Origin: Xanthomonas vesicatoria ATCC 35937 | GTDB lineage: Bacteria > Pseudomonadota > Gammaproteobacteria > Xanthomonadales > Xanthomonadaceae | Direction of reading: 5' to 3' | Length of the DNA stretch: 64,000 nucleotides | NCBI RefSeq assembly: GCF_001908725.1 | Contig: NZ_CP018725.1 | Span: forward strand, 3,906,001-3,970,000 | Position numbers and translations under genes: made by a program | The notes under the pieces: generated by a model | What the model was told of the DNA's origin: nothing | What the model saw: only the letters and a program-made list of their open reading frames with translations | Databases searched by the model: none | Part shown: positions 1-10,500 of the stretch, one piece after another | Numbering within the stretch: the first letter of the stretch is position 1 | Layout: every line of letters begins with the position of its first letter

Positions 1-208
1 GTGAGCGGGTAGGCGGTAAACTTTTTGCAGGATTTACGTCGAGGAGCAGGTGCGGCAAGTCGCGGAGCGCTATGGCGCATCCATGGCCCGACAACCGAGG
101 CCCGACTTTCAAACAACAACACTCGCCGTGGTGCGGAGTGGGCAGGGAACCTCGCGTTTGCGAATCCTCAATCCCCATTCCCCAATCCCGGCTCAAGAGG
201 ACACTGAC
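1..208. other. leader upstream of ftsZ, no gene supported
   Basis: No convincing coding region was seen. An open frame continues upstream of the ftsZ start, but its codons do not look coding and the FtsZ family begins at the ATG at 209. At about 168-195 the DNA has a run of CAATCCCC-like units. A Shine-Dalgarno-like AGAGGA lies at 195-200, eight bases before the ftsZ ATG. Confidence 0.5.
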
Positions 209-1453
209 ATGGCACATTTCGAACTGATTGAAAAAATGGCTCCCAACGCGGTCATCAAGGTGGTTGGCGTAGGCGGCGGTGGCGGTAATGCCGTCGCGCA
301 CATGGTCAACACCAACGTCGATGGCGTGGAATTCATCACTGCCAACACCGATTCGCAGGCGATCAAGAACTGCGGCGCCAAGCTGCAGCTGCAGCTCGGC
401 ACCAACGTCACCAAGGGCCTGGGCGCAGGCGCCAATCCGGAAGTCGGCCGTCAGGCGGCGCTGGAAGATCGCGAGCGCATCATGGACGCACTGCAGGGTG
501 CGGACATGGTGTTCATCACCGCCGGCATGGGCGGCGGCACCGGCACCGGTGCGGCACCGGTCGTCGCGCAGCTGGCCAAGGAAATGGGCATCCTGACCGT
601 GGCCGTGGTCACCAAGCCGTTCCCGTTCGAAGGCCGTCGCCGCATGCAGGTCGCGCTGAAGGGCATCGAGGAACTGAGCCAGCATTGCGACTCGCTGATC
701 ACCATTCCCAATGAAAAGCTGATCACCGTGCTGGGCCGCAACGCCACCATGATTCAGGCGTTCCGCGCTGCCAACGACGTGCTGCAGGGCGCGGTGCAGG
801 GCATCGCCGATCTGATCGTGCGTCCGGGCCTGATCAACGTCGACTTCGCCGACGTGCGCACCGTGATGTCGGAAATGGGTCTGGCCATGATGGGCACCGG
901 GTCGGCACGCGGCGACGATCGCGCGCAGGCCGCTGCCGAAGCCGCCATCCAGAACCCGCTCCTGGACGATGTGAACCTGGCCGGTGCCAATGGCATCCTG
1001 GTCAACATCACTGCCGGCCCGGACTTCACCATGTCCGAGTTCGACGAGATCGGCCGCACCATCGAAGCGTTTGCCTCCGAAGATGCCACCGTGGTCGTCG
1101 GCACCGTGCTCGACCCCGACATGCAGGACGAAGTGCGCGTGACCGTGGTCGCCACCGGCCTGAACCGTGCGGTTGCACGTCAGACCCAGCGTCCGGACCA
1201 GCGCGCGCCGATCAAGCTGGTGCGCAATGCCACCACCGGCCAGCCGGAATTCGGCGACTTCGACACCAGCAGCGGCGACGCGGTGTCCAAGGCCGTCGGC
1301 GGCAGCATGGGCCTGGGCCTGCGTCGTCCGAGCAGCGACTCGGTCGGCAGCAGCGCTGGCAGCCACAACAGCGGCGGCTCTTCGGCGCCGGCGGCAGACT
1401 TGCCCAACGATTACCTGGATATCCCGGCGTTCCTGCGCCGCCAGGCTGATTGA
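209..1453 (+). CDS. ftsZ: cell division protein FtsZ
   Basis: FtsZ is the tubulin-like GTPase that polymerises into the cytokinetic Z ring at midcell. The 414-residue protein has the N-terminal GTP-binding fold starting VIKVVGVGGGGGNAV, the tubulin signature GMGGGTGTGAAP near residue 105, and a T7-loop region with NVDFADVR. A low-complexity Ser/Gly linker follows, ending in the conserved C-terminal peptide DYLDIPAFLRRQ that binds FtsA and ZipA. The ATG at 209 was chosen because AGAGGA lies eight bases upstream and family members start MAHFELIEK-like; the 53 codons upstream in the same frame are not FtsZ-like. lpxC follows about 230 bases downstream, as at the end of the dcw cluster in gammaproteobacteria. 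Length is normal for the family. Confidence 0.98.
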   Translation: MAHFELIEKMAPNAVIKVVGVGGGGGNAVAHMVNTNVDGVEFITANTDSQAIKNCGAKLQLQLGTNVTKGLGAGANPEVGRQAALEDRERIMDALQGADMVFITAGMGGGTGTGAAPVVAQLAKEMGILTVAVVTKPFPFEGRRRMQVALKGIEELSQHCDSLITIPNEKLITVLGRNATMIQAFRAANDVLQGAVQGIADLIVRPGLINVDFADVRTVMSEMGLAMMGTGSARGDDRAQAAAEAAIQNPLLDDVNLAGANGILVNITAGPDFTMSEFDEIGRTIEAFASEDATVVVGTVLDPDMQDEVRVTVVATGLNRAVARQTQRPDQRAPIKLVRNATTGQPEFGDFDTSSGDAVSKAVGGSMGLGLRRPSSDSVGSSAGSHNSGGSSAPAADLPNDYLDIPAFLRRQAD

Positions 1454-1530
1454 CGGACGCCGGCTGCGTCGCTACGGCGGCGTAGCCCATCCCACCCGAC
1501 CGTGGTCGGGGCAGTAATGCCATGTCCTTT

Positions 1531-1562
1531 CTGCCGGGTCGGTCACGATCCGGCAGCTTTTG
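1531..1562 (+). terminator. candidate ftsZ terminator
   Basis: A stem CTGCCGG (1531-1537) pairs with CCGGCAG (1550-1556) and is followed directly by CTTTTG. It lies about 80 bases after the ftsZ stop and before the lpxC leader. The T run is short, so this is a moderate call; some readthrough into lpxC is possible. Confidence 0.5.
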
Positions 1563-1682
1563 CAGCGGCAAGACCAGAACATGACACTTTTCGTCACGCG
1601 CAACTTGTTAAAATTCGGATAATCTCTGCGTACGAGACAGCCGGTTCAGCGTCTGTCTGCATTGCTCCCCCAAACTTCGCAT

Positions 1683-2594
1683 ATGACCCAGCAACGCACT
1701 CTCAAAAACACCATTCGCGCCACCGGCGTTGGCTTGCATAGCGGCGACAAGGTGTACATGACGCTGCGACCGGCCCCGGTCGACCATGGCGTGGTGTTCC
1801 GACGTGTGGACCTGGAGCCGGTCATCGAAGTCCCCGCTGATGCAGAGTTGGTGACCGAGACCACGCTGTGCACCGGTCTGACCTGTAATGGCGCCAAGAT
1901 CCAGACCGTCGAACACTTGATGTCGGCACTGGCTGGACTGGGTGTGGACAACGTCATCGTCGAGCTGTCCTCGGCCGAGTTGCCGATCATGGACGGTTCC
2001 TCCGGTCCGTTCGTGTTCCTGTTGCAGTCGGCAGGGATCGTCGAGCAGGACAAGGCCAAGCGCTTCATTCGTATCAAGCAGCCGGTGGAAGTGCGCGAAG
2101 GCGACAAGGTCGCGCGCTTCGAGCCGTACGACGGCTACAAGCTAGGCTTCACCATCGAATTCAACCACCCGATGATCCCGGCCAAGCAATCGCGCCAGGA
2201 AATCGAGTTCTCTACCTCGGCCTACGTCAAGGAAATTTCGCGCGCCCGCACCTTCGGCTTCATGCGCGATCTTGAGTACATGCGCGAGCGCAATCTGGGC
2301 CTCGGCGGTTCGATGGACAACGCCATCGTGCTGGACGAGTTCCGCGTGCTCAACGAGGACGGCCTGCGTTACACCAACGAATTCGTGCGCCACAAGATCC
2401 TGGATGCCATCGGCGACCTGTATCTGGCCGGCGGTGCCATCCTGGGCGCGTACGAAGGCTTCAAATCTGGCCACGCGCTCAACAACAAGCTGGTACGCGC
2501 GCTGTTGGCCGACCAGACCGCTTGGGAATGGGTCAGCTTCCCGGAAGGTACCGAGCAACCGCCGGTGACCTACGCAAGCCCCGTCTACGCCTGA
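1683..2594 (+). CDS. lpxC: UDP-3-O-acyl-N-acetylglucosamine deacetylase LpxC
   Basis: LpxC is the zinc-dependent deacetylase that carries out the committed step of lipid A synthesis in the cytoplasm. The 303-residue protein starts [21 protein letters not shown], with the family's TGVGLHSG motif. It carries the zinc-ligand region [15 protein letters not shown] near residue 78 and the [14 protein letters not shown] motif near residue 238, which holds the second metal ligand and catalytic residues. The final acid-base histidine is in FKSGHALNN. The ATG at 1683 was preferred over an in-frame start seven codons upstream because it matches the family N-terminus. No strong Shine-Dalgarno is visible. 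It sits directly downstream of ftsZ, the standard order. Confidence 0.98.
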   Translation: MTQQRTLKNTIRATGVGLHSGDKVYMTLRPAPVDHGVVFRRVDLEPVIEVPADAELVTETTLCTGLTCNGAKIQTVEHLMSALAGLGVDNVIVELSSAELPIMDGSSGPFVFLLQSAGIVEQDKAKRFIRIKQPVEVREGDKVARFEPYDGYKLGFTIEFNHPMIPAKQSRQEIEFSTSAYVKEISRARTFGFMRDLEYMRERNLGLGGSMDNAIVLDEFRVLNEDGLRYTNEFVRHKILDAIGDLYLAGGAILGAYEGFKSGHALNNKLVRALLADQTAWEWVSFPEGTEQPPVTYASPVYA

Positions 2595-2917
2595 GCCCGG
2601 CACGACCCGCCGCGAAGTTTTCAGATTGTGGCGGCTTCGCCCCATGGCGATGGGCTGCTGCGGAAGATCGGATGAACGCCCCCGCATCTCGCTGACGACC
2701 GTCAGCCAATCGATGCCCACGGCGTGTCTATGTGTCAGGGGATGCCGCAATCGGCATCAAAAGTGTGAACCAGCTCGGATTTCGGTGCTGTTCTTAACTT
2801 TTATTTAAGACTTCTCTAACTCCTCCAGGCGCCACGACCGCTAGGATGCGTCGGGTCGTGCGTGGTCTTCGCAATCCTTTCACGCACTGCTGGCCGTCCG
2901 GAGATGGCGCAAGGACG
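2595..2917. other. intergenic stretch between convergent lpxC and dciA
   Basis: No gene was recognised. The stretch lies between two convergent 3' ends. A weak AT-rich hairpin (TCTTAA 2792-2797 with TTAAGA 2805-2810, followed by CTTCTCT) could act as a terminator or be part of a small RNA promoter region, but it is too weak to call. Confidence 0.4.
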
Positions 2918-3364
2918 TCACTGCTTAGTCGGCAAGACGTCCTGCAGGGACGCCAGCGCCTCGCGCAGACCCTTGTGCGTGGCTTCGGACACCGGCCGTG
3001 GACGGTCGCGGTTCTGCTGTATTGGGGAATGCAGCGGAGTGCTTGCCGTCTTGACGGTCACTGCGGTGGCCTTCAACCCGATGGATCGGGCGGCATCAAG
3101 AAGTTGGGTCTCGGCGAGCCGCACTTTGGCATGCCAGATCGGTGAATCAACCAGAAAAACGAGCTGTTCGCCTCGGACATTGGCCAACCGGCAACGGATG
3201 GCCAGATGGGGCGGTAACAGGGGGCGCAACTGCCGGTCCAGCGCATCGAGCCATAAGGCTCGGCGCAAGGGGTCGCCAGCCTTTTCACCCAGCGCGGCCT
3301 CGATGGCCTGCTGCGGAGCGGAAGGGTTGCGTGCGTTGGACTTGGGCTTGGACATGACACTCAT
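2918..3364 (-). CDS. dciA: DciA-like DUF721 protein
   Basis: This 148-residue protein belongs to the DUF721/DciA family, the widespread replicative helicase (DnaB) operator found in bacteria that lack phage-derived DnaC or DnaI loaders. The DUF721 core is visible as WLDALDRQLRPLLPPHLAIRCRLANVRGEQLVFLVDSPIWHAKVRL, followed by a less conserved charged and proline-containing tail, as expected for DciA. The track start MSVMSK could instead be the second Met at 3355. The first ATG abuts the ATG of the divergent M23 gene, so each gene's leader lies inside the other's coding sequence. The position between lpxC and secA matches that of this gene in related gammaproteobacteria. The family assignment is firm; the helicase-loading role is inferred from the family. 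Confidence 0.8.
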   Translation of the reverse strand: MSVMSKPKSNARNPSAPQQAIEAALGEKAGDPLRRALWLDALDRQLRPLLPPHLAIRCRLANVRGEQLVFLVDSPIWHAKVRLAETQLLDAARSIGLKATAVTVKTASTPLHSPIQQNRDRPRPVSEATHKGLREALASLQDVLPTKQ

Positions 3365-3367
3365 ATG
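3362..3367. promoter_or_regulatory. abutting divergent start codons (CATATG)
   Basis: CAT at 3362-3364 is the complement of the dciA ATG, and ATG at 3365-3367 starts the M23 peptidase. There is no intergenic DNA between the two starts. Neither start has a strong Shine-Dalgarno, and any promoter for either gene must lie within the other gene. Confidence 0.7.
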
Positions 3368-4309
3368 GCGTTAAAAAAAGTTGTAATCAAATCTCGCGAA
3401 ACCCGGGCCCAGCGTATGGCCCGCCAGTTCCAGGGCTTTGCGTCGGATCGACCGATGGTGGTGCTCGGCGCCGTACTCGGGCTGGGCATGCTGATCGGCG
3501 TCGGTGCAAGTACCGCTACCGGCATGGTGACCAATTCCGCGCTGCAGGCCAAGGTCGCGCAGCAACAGGCCGAGCTGGCCCAGGCGCAGCGCGCCTCGCA
3601 GGCACAGGTCAATGCACTGGCCGCACGCATGGGCGAGCTGCAGGCACAGGCCACCCGTCTCAATGCCTTGGGCGAACGGCTGACCGAAATGGGCAAGTTG
3701 AAGGACGGCGAGTTCGACTTCGACGAGCCGGTCGGCGTCGGTGGCGGCGATGAGCCGGTCAGCGACATGCCGGTCGAGTCGCTCAAGGAAACGCTAGGGC
3801 AAGTCGAACAGCAGTTCTCCGCCTCCGGCCAACAACTGAACGTATTGGCCTCGCTGATGTTCGATCATCAGCTCGAGCAGAATTCGGTGCCCTCGCGGAT
3901 GCCGATCCGCAACACCTATATCACCTCGGGCTTTGGCGGTCGCGCCGATCCGTTCGACGGCGGCTCGGCCTTCCACAAGGGTGTGGACTTCCACGCCAAC
4001 GTGGGCGACCCGGTGATGTCGGTCGCCGACGGCGTGGTCAGCTACGCGGGTGTGCGTGGTGGCTACGGCAACGTGGTCGAAGTGGACCATGGCAACGGCT
4101 ACGTGACCCGCTACGCGCACAACTCGCGCCTGGTGGTGAAGGTGGGCGATCTGGTGCGCGCCGGCCAGCAGGTGGCCAGGGCCGGTTCCAGCGGCCGTTC
4201 CACCGGTGCGCACGTGCACTTCGAGGTGTGGGCCGATGGCCGCGTGGTCAATCCGCGCAAGTTCCTGGGCGACACCAACACGCCGGTGGGGCGCCGAGGG
4301 CGCGGTTGA
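3365..4309 (+). CDS. M23-family murein endopeptidase, membrane anchored
   Basis: This is a 314-residue zinc endopeptidase of the LytM/M23 family that would cleave peptidoglycan cross-links in the periplasm. A hydrophobic segment at about residues 31-50 (MVVLGAVLGLGMLIGVGAST) anchors the N-terminus. A coiled-coil-like Gln/Ala-rich region follows (about residues 58-110), then an acidic linker. The C-terminal M23 domain (about residues 175-300) contains the metal-binding motifs HKGVDF and HVHFEV, so it is predicted to be catalytically competent rather than an EnvC-like activator. It lies between dciA and secA; a hairpin at 4386-4406 separates it from secA. A role in cell-wall turnover near division is inferred from family and neighbours. 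Confidence 0.9.
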   Translation: MALKKVVIKSRETRAQRMARQFQGFASDRPMVVLGAVLGLGMLIGVGASTATGMVTNSALQAKVAQQQAELAQAQRASQAQVNALAARMGELQAQATRLNALGERLTEMGKLKDGEFDFDEPVGVGGGDEPVSDMPVESLKETLGQVEQQFSASGQQLNVLASLMFDHQLEQNSVPSRMPIRNTYITSGFGGRADPFDGGSAFHKGVDFHANVGDPVMSVADGVVSYAGVRGGYGNVVEVDHGNGYVTRYAHNSRLVVKVGDLVRAGQQVARAGSSGRSTGAHVHFEVWADGRVVNPRKFLGDTNTPVGRRGRG

Positions 4310-4365
4310 CGAAGGCATGGCACGCTCCGGCGGAGGTGCTTGATTCGTGAAGGCTCGCCCCAAGC

Positions 4366-4371
4366 TACAAT
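4366..4371 (+). promoter_or_regulatory. candidate -10 box before secA
   Basis: TACAAT at 4366-4371 resembles a sigma70 -10 box. The nearest -35-like TTGATT (4340-4345) is 20 bases away, longer than optimal. If used, transcription would start just before the hairpin at 4386-4406, putting that hairpin at the 5' end of the secA message. Confidence 0.35.
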
Positions 4372-4385
4372 ATGGTATTGCCATG

Positions 4386-4410
4386 ACAGGGCGCAGTGCG
4401 CCCTGTTTCG
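4386..4410 (+). terminator. hairpin between M23 gene and secA
   Basis: A perfect 9-bp stem (4386-4394 with 4398-4406, three-base loop AGT) is followed by TTTCGTTT. It fits an intrinsic terminator for the upstream M23 gene. Its position immediately after the TACAAT box also allows it to be a 5'-leader hairpin or attenuator of secA. Confidence 0.6.
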
Positions 4411-4474
4411 TTTACGGCGGTCGGGTCTTGGGACCGGCGTCGGTCAAACCGTTCCTTTTCAACCGGTTTCTTCA

Positions 4475-7213
4475 ATGATCAACAGTCTGCTTACCCGTGT
4501 CTTTGGCAGTCGTAACGAACGCCAGCTGCGCCAGCTCACCCGCCTCGTCGCCCAGATCAATGCGCTGGAGCCGACGATCGAGAAGCTCTCCGACGCCGAG
4601 CTGCAAGCCAAGACCCCGGAGTTCAAGCAGCGGCTTGCCGCCGGCGAGTCCCTGGACAAGATCCTTCCTGACGCCTTCGCGGTGTGTCGCGAGGCCAGCC
4701 GCCGCGTGCTGGGCATGCGCCATTACGACGTGCAGTTGATCGGCGGCATGGTGTTGCACCTGGGCAAGATCGCCGAGATGCGCACCGGCGAAGGCAAGAC
4801 CCTGGTGGCCACGCTGCCGGTGTACCTCAACGCGCTGCAGGGCGAGGGCGTGCATGTGGTCACCGTCAACGACTACCTGGCGCGCCGCGACGCCGCGCAG
4901 ATGGGCAAGTTGTACAACTGGCTGGGCCTGAGCGTGGGCGTGGTGTATCCGGGCATGCCGCATAGCGACAAGCGCGAGGCCTACGGCAGCGATATCACCT
5001 ACGGCACCAATAACGAGTTCGGCTTCGATTACCTGCGCGACAACATGGCGCTGTCGCGTGCCGACCGCTATCAGCGCAATCTGCATTACGCGATCGTCGA
5101 CGAAGTCGACTCGATCCTGATCGACGAAGCGCGCACCCCGCTGATCATTTCCGGCCCGGCTGACGAATCGCCGGAGCTGTACATCCGCGTCAACCGCATC
5201 GTGCCGCAGCTGACCAAGCAGGAAAGCGAAGAAGGCGAGGGCGATTACTGGATCGACGAGAAGGGCAAGCAGGTGCATCTGTCCGAGGCGGGCATGGGCC
5301 ACGCCGAAGAACTGCTGATGCAGGCCGGCATCCTTGAAAACGCCGAAGACGGCCTGTACGCCGCGCAGAACTTGAGCGTGGTGCACCACCTCAACGCCGC
5401 GCTGCGCGCGCACGCCATCTATCAGCGCGATGTGGATTACATCGTGCGCGATGGCGAAGTGGTCATCGTGGACGAATTCACTGGCCGCACGCTGTCCGGG
5501 CGTCGCTGGTCCGACGGCCTGCATCAGGCGGTCGAAGCGAAGGAAGGCGTGCCGGTGCAGCGCGAGAACCAGACGCTGGCCAGCATCACCTTCCAGAACC
5601 TGTTCCGCATGTACAAGAAGCTGTCCGGCATGACCGGTACGGCCGACACCGAAGCCTACGAATTCCAGAGCATCTACGGTCTGGAGGTGGTGGTGATTCC
5701 GACCAATCGCCCGACCGTGCGCAAGGACCATCCGGACCAGGTGTTCCTCAACCGCAAGGGCAAGTTCAATGCAGTGCTGGCCGACATCGAAGACTGCGCC
5801 AAGCGCGGCCAGCCGGTGCTGGTGGGGACGACCTCGATCGAGACTTCGGAGATGCTGTCCGAGCATCTGCGCAAGGCCGGGGTGAAGCACGAAGTGCTCA
5901 ACGCCAAGCAGCACGAGCGCGAAGCGACCATCGTGGCCAACGCTGGTCAGCCGGGTGCGGTGACCATCGCGACCAACATGGCCGGTCGCGGTACCGATAT
6001 CGTGCTGGGTGGTTCGCTCGAGTCCGAGTATCACGCGCTGGGCGAGGATGCGCCCGAAGACGCACGCTTCAAGATCAAGACCGACTGGCAGCGCCGGCAT
6101 GACGCGGTCAAGGCGGCCGGTGGCCTGCATATCATCGGGACCGAGCGTCACGAATCGCGGCGTATCGACAACCAGTTGCGCGGCCGCGCCGGTCGCCAGG
6201 GCGACCCGGGCTCCTCGCGCTTCTACCTGTCGCTGGAAGACAATCTGATGCGCATCTTCGCCTCGGACTGGGTCCAGAAGGCGATGCGCATGATGGGCAT
6301 GAAGGAGGACGACGTCATCGAAGATCGCCTGGTCAGCCGGCAGATCGAGAAGGCGCAGCGCAAGGTCGAAGCGCACAACTTCGATATCCGCAAGAACCTG
6401 CTGGACTTCGACGACGTCAACAACGATCAGCGCAAGGTGATCTACGCACAGCGCGATGAATTGCTGGACGCCGAGTCGGTGAAGGACAACGTCGACGGTA
6501 TCCGCGGCGATGTGATCTACGACCTGGTCGCCCGCTTCGTGCCGCCCAATTCGGTGGACGAACAGTGGGACCTGCAGGGACTGGAAGCCACGCTGGAATC
6601 GGAGCTGGGCATGCCGATGGCGTTGCGCGAAATGGCGCGCACGCAGGAAGAACTGGACGCCGAGCAGATTGCCGCCAAGGTACAGGCTGCGGTGGATGCG
6701 CACTTCGCCGAGAAGGAAGCGGCGGTAGGCAACGACACCATGCGCGCGCTGGAAAAGCACGTGATGCTGACCGTGCTCGATCAGGGCTGGAAGGAACATC
6801 TGGCCAAGATGGATTACCTGCGCCAGGGCATCTATCTGCGTGGTTACGCGCAGAAGCAGCCCAAGCAGGAATACAAGAAGGAAGCCTTCGAGCTTTTCTC
6901 CGAGATGCTGGAGAACGTCAAGCGCGAGGTAGTCAACCTGCTCGCACGCGTGCGTATCCGCAGCGAAGAAGAAGTGGCCGAGCTGGAAGAACAGGAGCGT
7001 CGTCAGGCCGAAGCACGCCTGATGGCCTCGCAGTTCCAGCACCAGGATGCCGGCGGTTACGGCGCCGACGAGGAAGTGGAACAGATGCAGGGCGGCAACG
7101 CGCCGGTGCCGGTTTCGCAGGTCACCCGCGACGAGCCCAAGGTCGGCCGCAACGATCCCTGCCCGTGCGGCAGCGGCAAGAAGTACAAGCACTGCCACGG
7201 TCAGCTCAGCTAG
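4475..7213 (+). CDS. secA: preprotein translocase ATPase SecA
   Basis: SecA is the motor ATPase that pushes unfolded preproteins through SecYEG across the inner membrane. The 912-residue protein has Walker A in [14 protein letters not shown] near residue 103, the DEAD-like [17 protein letters not shown] near residue 208, and the NBD2 motif [10 protein letters not shown]. The zinc-binding C-terminal tail [14 protein letters not shown] binds SecB and phospholipid. The ATG at 4475 gives the family start [14 protein letters not shown]; the 45 codons upstream in frame cross the terminator-like hairpin and are not SecA-like. No secM-like gene is upstream; its place is taken by the M23 gene and a hairpin leader. 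A strong terminator follows. Confidence 0.98.
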   Translation: MINSLLTRVFGSRNERQLRQLTRLVAQINALEPTIEKLSDAELQAKTPEFKQRLAAGESLDKILPDAFAVCREASRRVLGMRHYDVQLIGGMVLHLGKIAEMRTGEGKTLVATLPVYLNALQGEGVHVVTVNDYLARRDAAQMGKLYNWLGLSVGVVYPGMPHSDKREAYGSDITYGTNNEFGFDYLRDNMALSRADRYQRNLHYAIVDEVDSILIDEARTPLIISGPADESPELYIRVNRIVPQLTKQESEEGEGDYWIDEKGKQVHLSEAGMGHAEELLMQAGILENAEDGLYAAQNLSVVHHLNAALRAHAIYQRDVDYIVRDGEVVIVDEFTGRTLSGRRWSDGLHQAVEAKEGVPVQRENQTLASITFQNLFRMYKKLSGMTGTADTEAYEFQSIYGLEVVVIPTNRPTVRKDHPDQVFLNRKGKFNAVLADIEDCAKRGQPVLVGTTSIETSEMLSEHLRKAGVKHEVLNAKQHEREATIVANAGQPGAVTIATNMAGRGTDIVLGGSLESEYHALGEDAPEDARFKIKTDWQRRHDAVKAAGGLHIIGTERHESRRIDNQLRGRAGRQGDPGSSRFYLSLEDNLMRIFASDWVQKAMRMMGMKEDDVIEDRLVSRQIEKAQRKVEAHNFDIRKNLLDFDDVNNDQRKVIYAQRDELLDAESVKDNVDGIRGDVIYDLVARFVPPNSVDEQWDLQGLEATLESELGMPMALREMARTQEELDAEQIAAKVQAAVDAHFAEKEAAVGNDTMRALEKHVMLTVLDQGWKEHLAKMDYLRQGIYLRGYAQKQPKQEYKKEAFELFSEMLENVKREVVNLLARVRIRSEEEVAELEEQERRQAEARLMASQFQHQDAGGYGADEEVEQMQGGNAPVPVSQVTRDEPKVGRNDPCPCGSGKKYKHCHGQLS

Positions 7214-7235
7214 GGCGTAGCGGTTTTACTGATTC

Positions 7236-7266
7236 GAAAAACCCCGCCTCGTGCGGGGTTTTTTAT
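7236..7266 (+). terminator. secA intrinsic terminator
   Basis: ACCCCGC (7241-7247) pairs with GCGGGGT (7253-7259), extended by an A run upstream that pairs with the TTTTTT that follows. This is a textbook rho-independent terminator about 25 bases after the secA stop. Confidence 0.92.
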
Positions 7267-7560
7267 TTGGGCCGACGACTCATCGGCACTGCGTTGCTTG
7301 CCGGAAATTCCATCGAAGGTAGTAATCGTTGATTGATACTTGGCAATTTAGATATAGCTCATATGCACTAGTAGGAAAAAACTGACTTGATCTTCAGGTG
7401 CACGCCTACGCCACGCCAGGGCGTGCAGCCTAGGTCGCGGTGCGGCGAGCATTTACCTTTGTGAGCCCGCGTCGCCTGCAATACGCCGGGCCTAAGCACG
7501 CCGCGACGTTCCGCGCATTGCGGCGTCATCGTGTCCTTGATCAACATCAAATGGAGCTTC
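7267..7560. other. AT-richer leader before the autotransporter
   Basis: No gene is supported. The stretch 7320-7400 is notably AT-richer than its surroundings (TGATTGATACTTGGCAATTT and so on) and probably holds the promoter of the autotransporter gene. No clear -35/-10 pair with correct spacing could be fixed by eye. Confidence 0.4.
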
Positions 7561-10500
7561 ATGAACAGGATCTATCGCCTGGTGCTCAACCGCGCCACCG
7601 GTTTGATGCAGGTTGCATCCGAACTTGCCACCTCTCAGGGTTTTCCCCCTCGCACAACCGGCTTCAGCCTCTGCCACCGTTCTCTGTTGAGCACGGCGAT
7701 GCTGGCTGCGCTCGGCTCAGTTGCAGCGCCTTCCGCGTTTGCCGCCGTATTCGATTTCAACAGCGATGAAACTATCACTAGCTCGCGCGTGTATACCGAT
7801 GGCTTCCGCGTTGGCCCGAACGGCACGGTTGTGGTCGATGTCAGCGGCGCTGCTGTGGTCACCTCCGAGGAAGACATCTCGCTGGGCAGCACCGCGGCTG
7901 GCAATGGCACCCTGCGGCTGACTGGCCCGGGTGCACGCCTGGCCATCAATAGCGGTTTCTGGGACCTGCTTGTGGGTGAAGCCGGCGTCGGCAACTTGAC
8001 GCTGCAGGGCGGTAGCCAGGCCACCACTGCGGGCTTGATGACCTTGGGCAACCAGCAGGGCAGTAGCGGCAATGTGCTGGTGACCGGGGCCGGATCGGCG
8101 CTCACCGCGCGTGAGATCCGCGTCGGCCGCGGCGGCACTGGCACCATGGACATCACGAACGGCGGCACTGTCACGACAACACGCCCGTACTCGGTGGTCA
8201 ATAACTACGGCATGAGCCTCGGTGACGGCACCAATGGCGCCGGTACGGTCAATGTCAGCAATGGCGGTACTCTGGCCATCGCCGACAATTTGTTGTTGGT
8301 CGGCATGGTCCGCGACGGCACCCTCAACATCGGTAATGGCGGCACAGTCAACGCAGACCGCGGTGTACATCTGGGCGGCACCCTCATCAGCCTGAGCAAC
8401 AACGGCACCAGCAACGGCACCGTTAACGTGGCTGCTGGTGGTGAGCTCAATACCGCAGAGCTGATCCTTGGTGTACATAGCGATTCCAGTGGCGTGGTGA
8501 CCGTGACCGGCACAGGCAGGATCAACGCAGACACGGTCTCGGTCGGCTCCAACGGCGACGGAAGCCTCACTCTGTCCGGCGGCGCTGTGCTCCGTGCAAC
8601 CACCGACGTGCGTGCCGAGCTCCCCCACGGCATCAGCGAGAACTTTGGCCAGACCGGCCGTATCGTGGTCAGTGGTACTGGTTCGGCGATCGAAGCCCCG
8701 CGCGTTGATGTCAGCAATGAGCTGCTGGTTGAAGGCGGTGCGGCGATCCGTTCGACCACTGCTGCCTTCTATGATTCTTACGCCAATACCCGGACCAACG
8801 CGACGCTTACTGGTGCTGGTTCCAACTGGACCAATAGTGGTGCGATGCGGGCCTTCACCAATGTCGAGATACTCGACGGCGCAGTGATCACGACGGATAC
8901 CTTGTCGGTTTCCGGCGGACTCAACTCCTCGACGTTTGCGCCCCGGCTTGAGCACGATCAGGTTCGCGTCAGGGGTGTCGGATCAGCGATCGTCACAGCC
9001 AACGGTCTGACCGTTGGAGGCACTGTGTTCGAACCTTATGGGGTGCTCAGCGCGGCGAGCGGTGGCCGCATCGATGGCGGTAGCGGGATTACGCTGGGCA
9101 ACGCAGGTTATCTGGCTTTGGGTGGGGGCATGGACCAGTGGTCGCTCGCCACCACTGCGCCGGTTTGGCGCGCTGCCGAAGCGGTCGGGCAACTATCTGC
9201 ATCGCCGATCTCGATGGAGGTGAATTCCGGTGGGTTGGTGTTCAATCACACTGGCGATGCCACTTTGTCGAACACCATCAGAAGCGTGCCCAGCGGCAAT
9301 ACGTGGGTCGGCGGACAACTGCTACAACTCTCCGGTAATACTCGCTTGGATGGCGATCTGACCGCGTTCGGAGGTGAGATCAACGTCACTGGCGGCACGC
9401 TGCTGATCAACTCGGATCTTTACACCGGTCAGGGTTACACGAATCCCAGCCGAGCACTTGTCCAGGAGATCTCTGTGTCCGGCGGCACTTTGGTGCTTAA
9501 CGGTACGTCAGGTTTTCAACAGCAGATCAATCTGGGTAGCACGGTCGAGACTGTACGCAGTTCGATTGCTGTGGTAACTGGCGAAGGCATCCTGGCCGGT
9601 AACGCCAGGCTCGGGGACACCTTTCTTGGCGACGGTGGCACTTTGTCGCCGGGCCAGAACGGCATCGGCAAGATGACCTTCGATGGAGACCTATACCTTT
9701 CTGCAAATAATGGGTTGGGCGCCACGATTAGCGGCACATCGTTCTATGACGTCGATGTGCTCGGCAACGGCCAGAACGATCAGCTCGCCGTGAGCGGCAC
9801 GGCCTATCTGGGCCGTACCTCCGGCTTGACCAACACCGCCGACGCCGCGTTGCGCGTGACTGCGCTGGACCCGTCTGTCAGTTATCAGAACGGCCAGACA
9901 TATACGATTCTGGAGGCAGCTGGCGGGGTGCAAGGCCGCTTCGACCAAGTGACCTCGCGCTCTGCCTTTATAGACCCGAGCGTTGTCTATACCGCCAACC
10001 AGGTGCAGTTGACCCTCGCGGTGAAGGACACTACTCCGCCTGTCACTCCGGCCCCACCTGTCGATCCGGGTACTCCGGTCACCCCGGTCGATCCGGTTAC
10101 GCCGGTGACACCTGCGCCGCCGATCGCGCCTGTCACCCCGGTTGCTCCCATTGCCCCGCCTTTGGTGTTCGGTACGGTCGCAATCAGCGGCAACCAGCGT
10201 GCTACCGCTGCGGCATTGGATACGCTGCGGCAATCCGGTGATGCATTGGCACTCTATAACGGTCTGCTGATCATGGATGCCGATACTGCCCGTGCTGCAT
10301 TCGATGATCTCTCGGGTGAAGTCCATGCCAGCAATCGTGCCTTGCTGCTGGAAGACCGTTTTCTGCGGGAAGGTATCAGCCAGCGCCTGCGCCAGGCCCC
10401 GGACTTTACCGAAGACGGCGGTGCGTCGGCCTGGGTTGCCGGCAGTGGCGCTTCCAATCGGCAGGATGGTGATGGCTCCGCTGCCCGTGCTCGCCAGAAT

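Noticed and set aside
50..208. N-terminal extension of ftsZ in the same frame
   Set aside because: The family starts at the ATG at 209, which has a good ribosome site; the extra codons are not FtsZ-like.
1581..1623. lpxC promoter with GATAAT or TAAAAT
   Set aside because: Two -10-like words are present but neither has a -35 at suitable spacing, so no promoter is claimed.
4472..7198. 908-codon open frame antisense to secA
   Set aside because: It is a high-G+C shadow of secA, rich in His/Leu/Arg, with no domain and no independent start signals.
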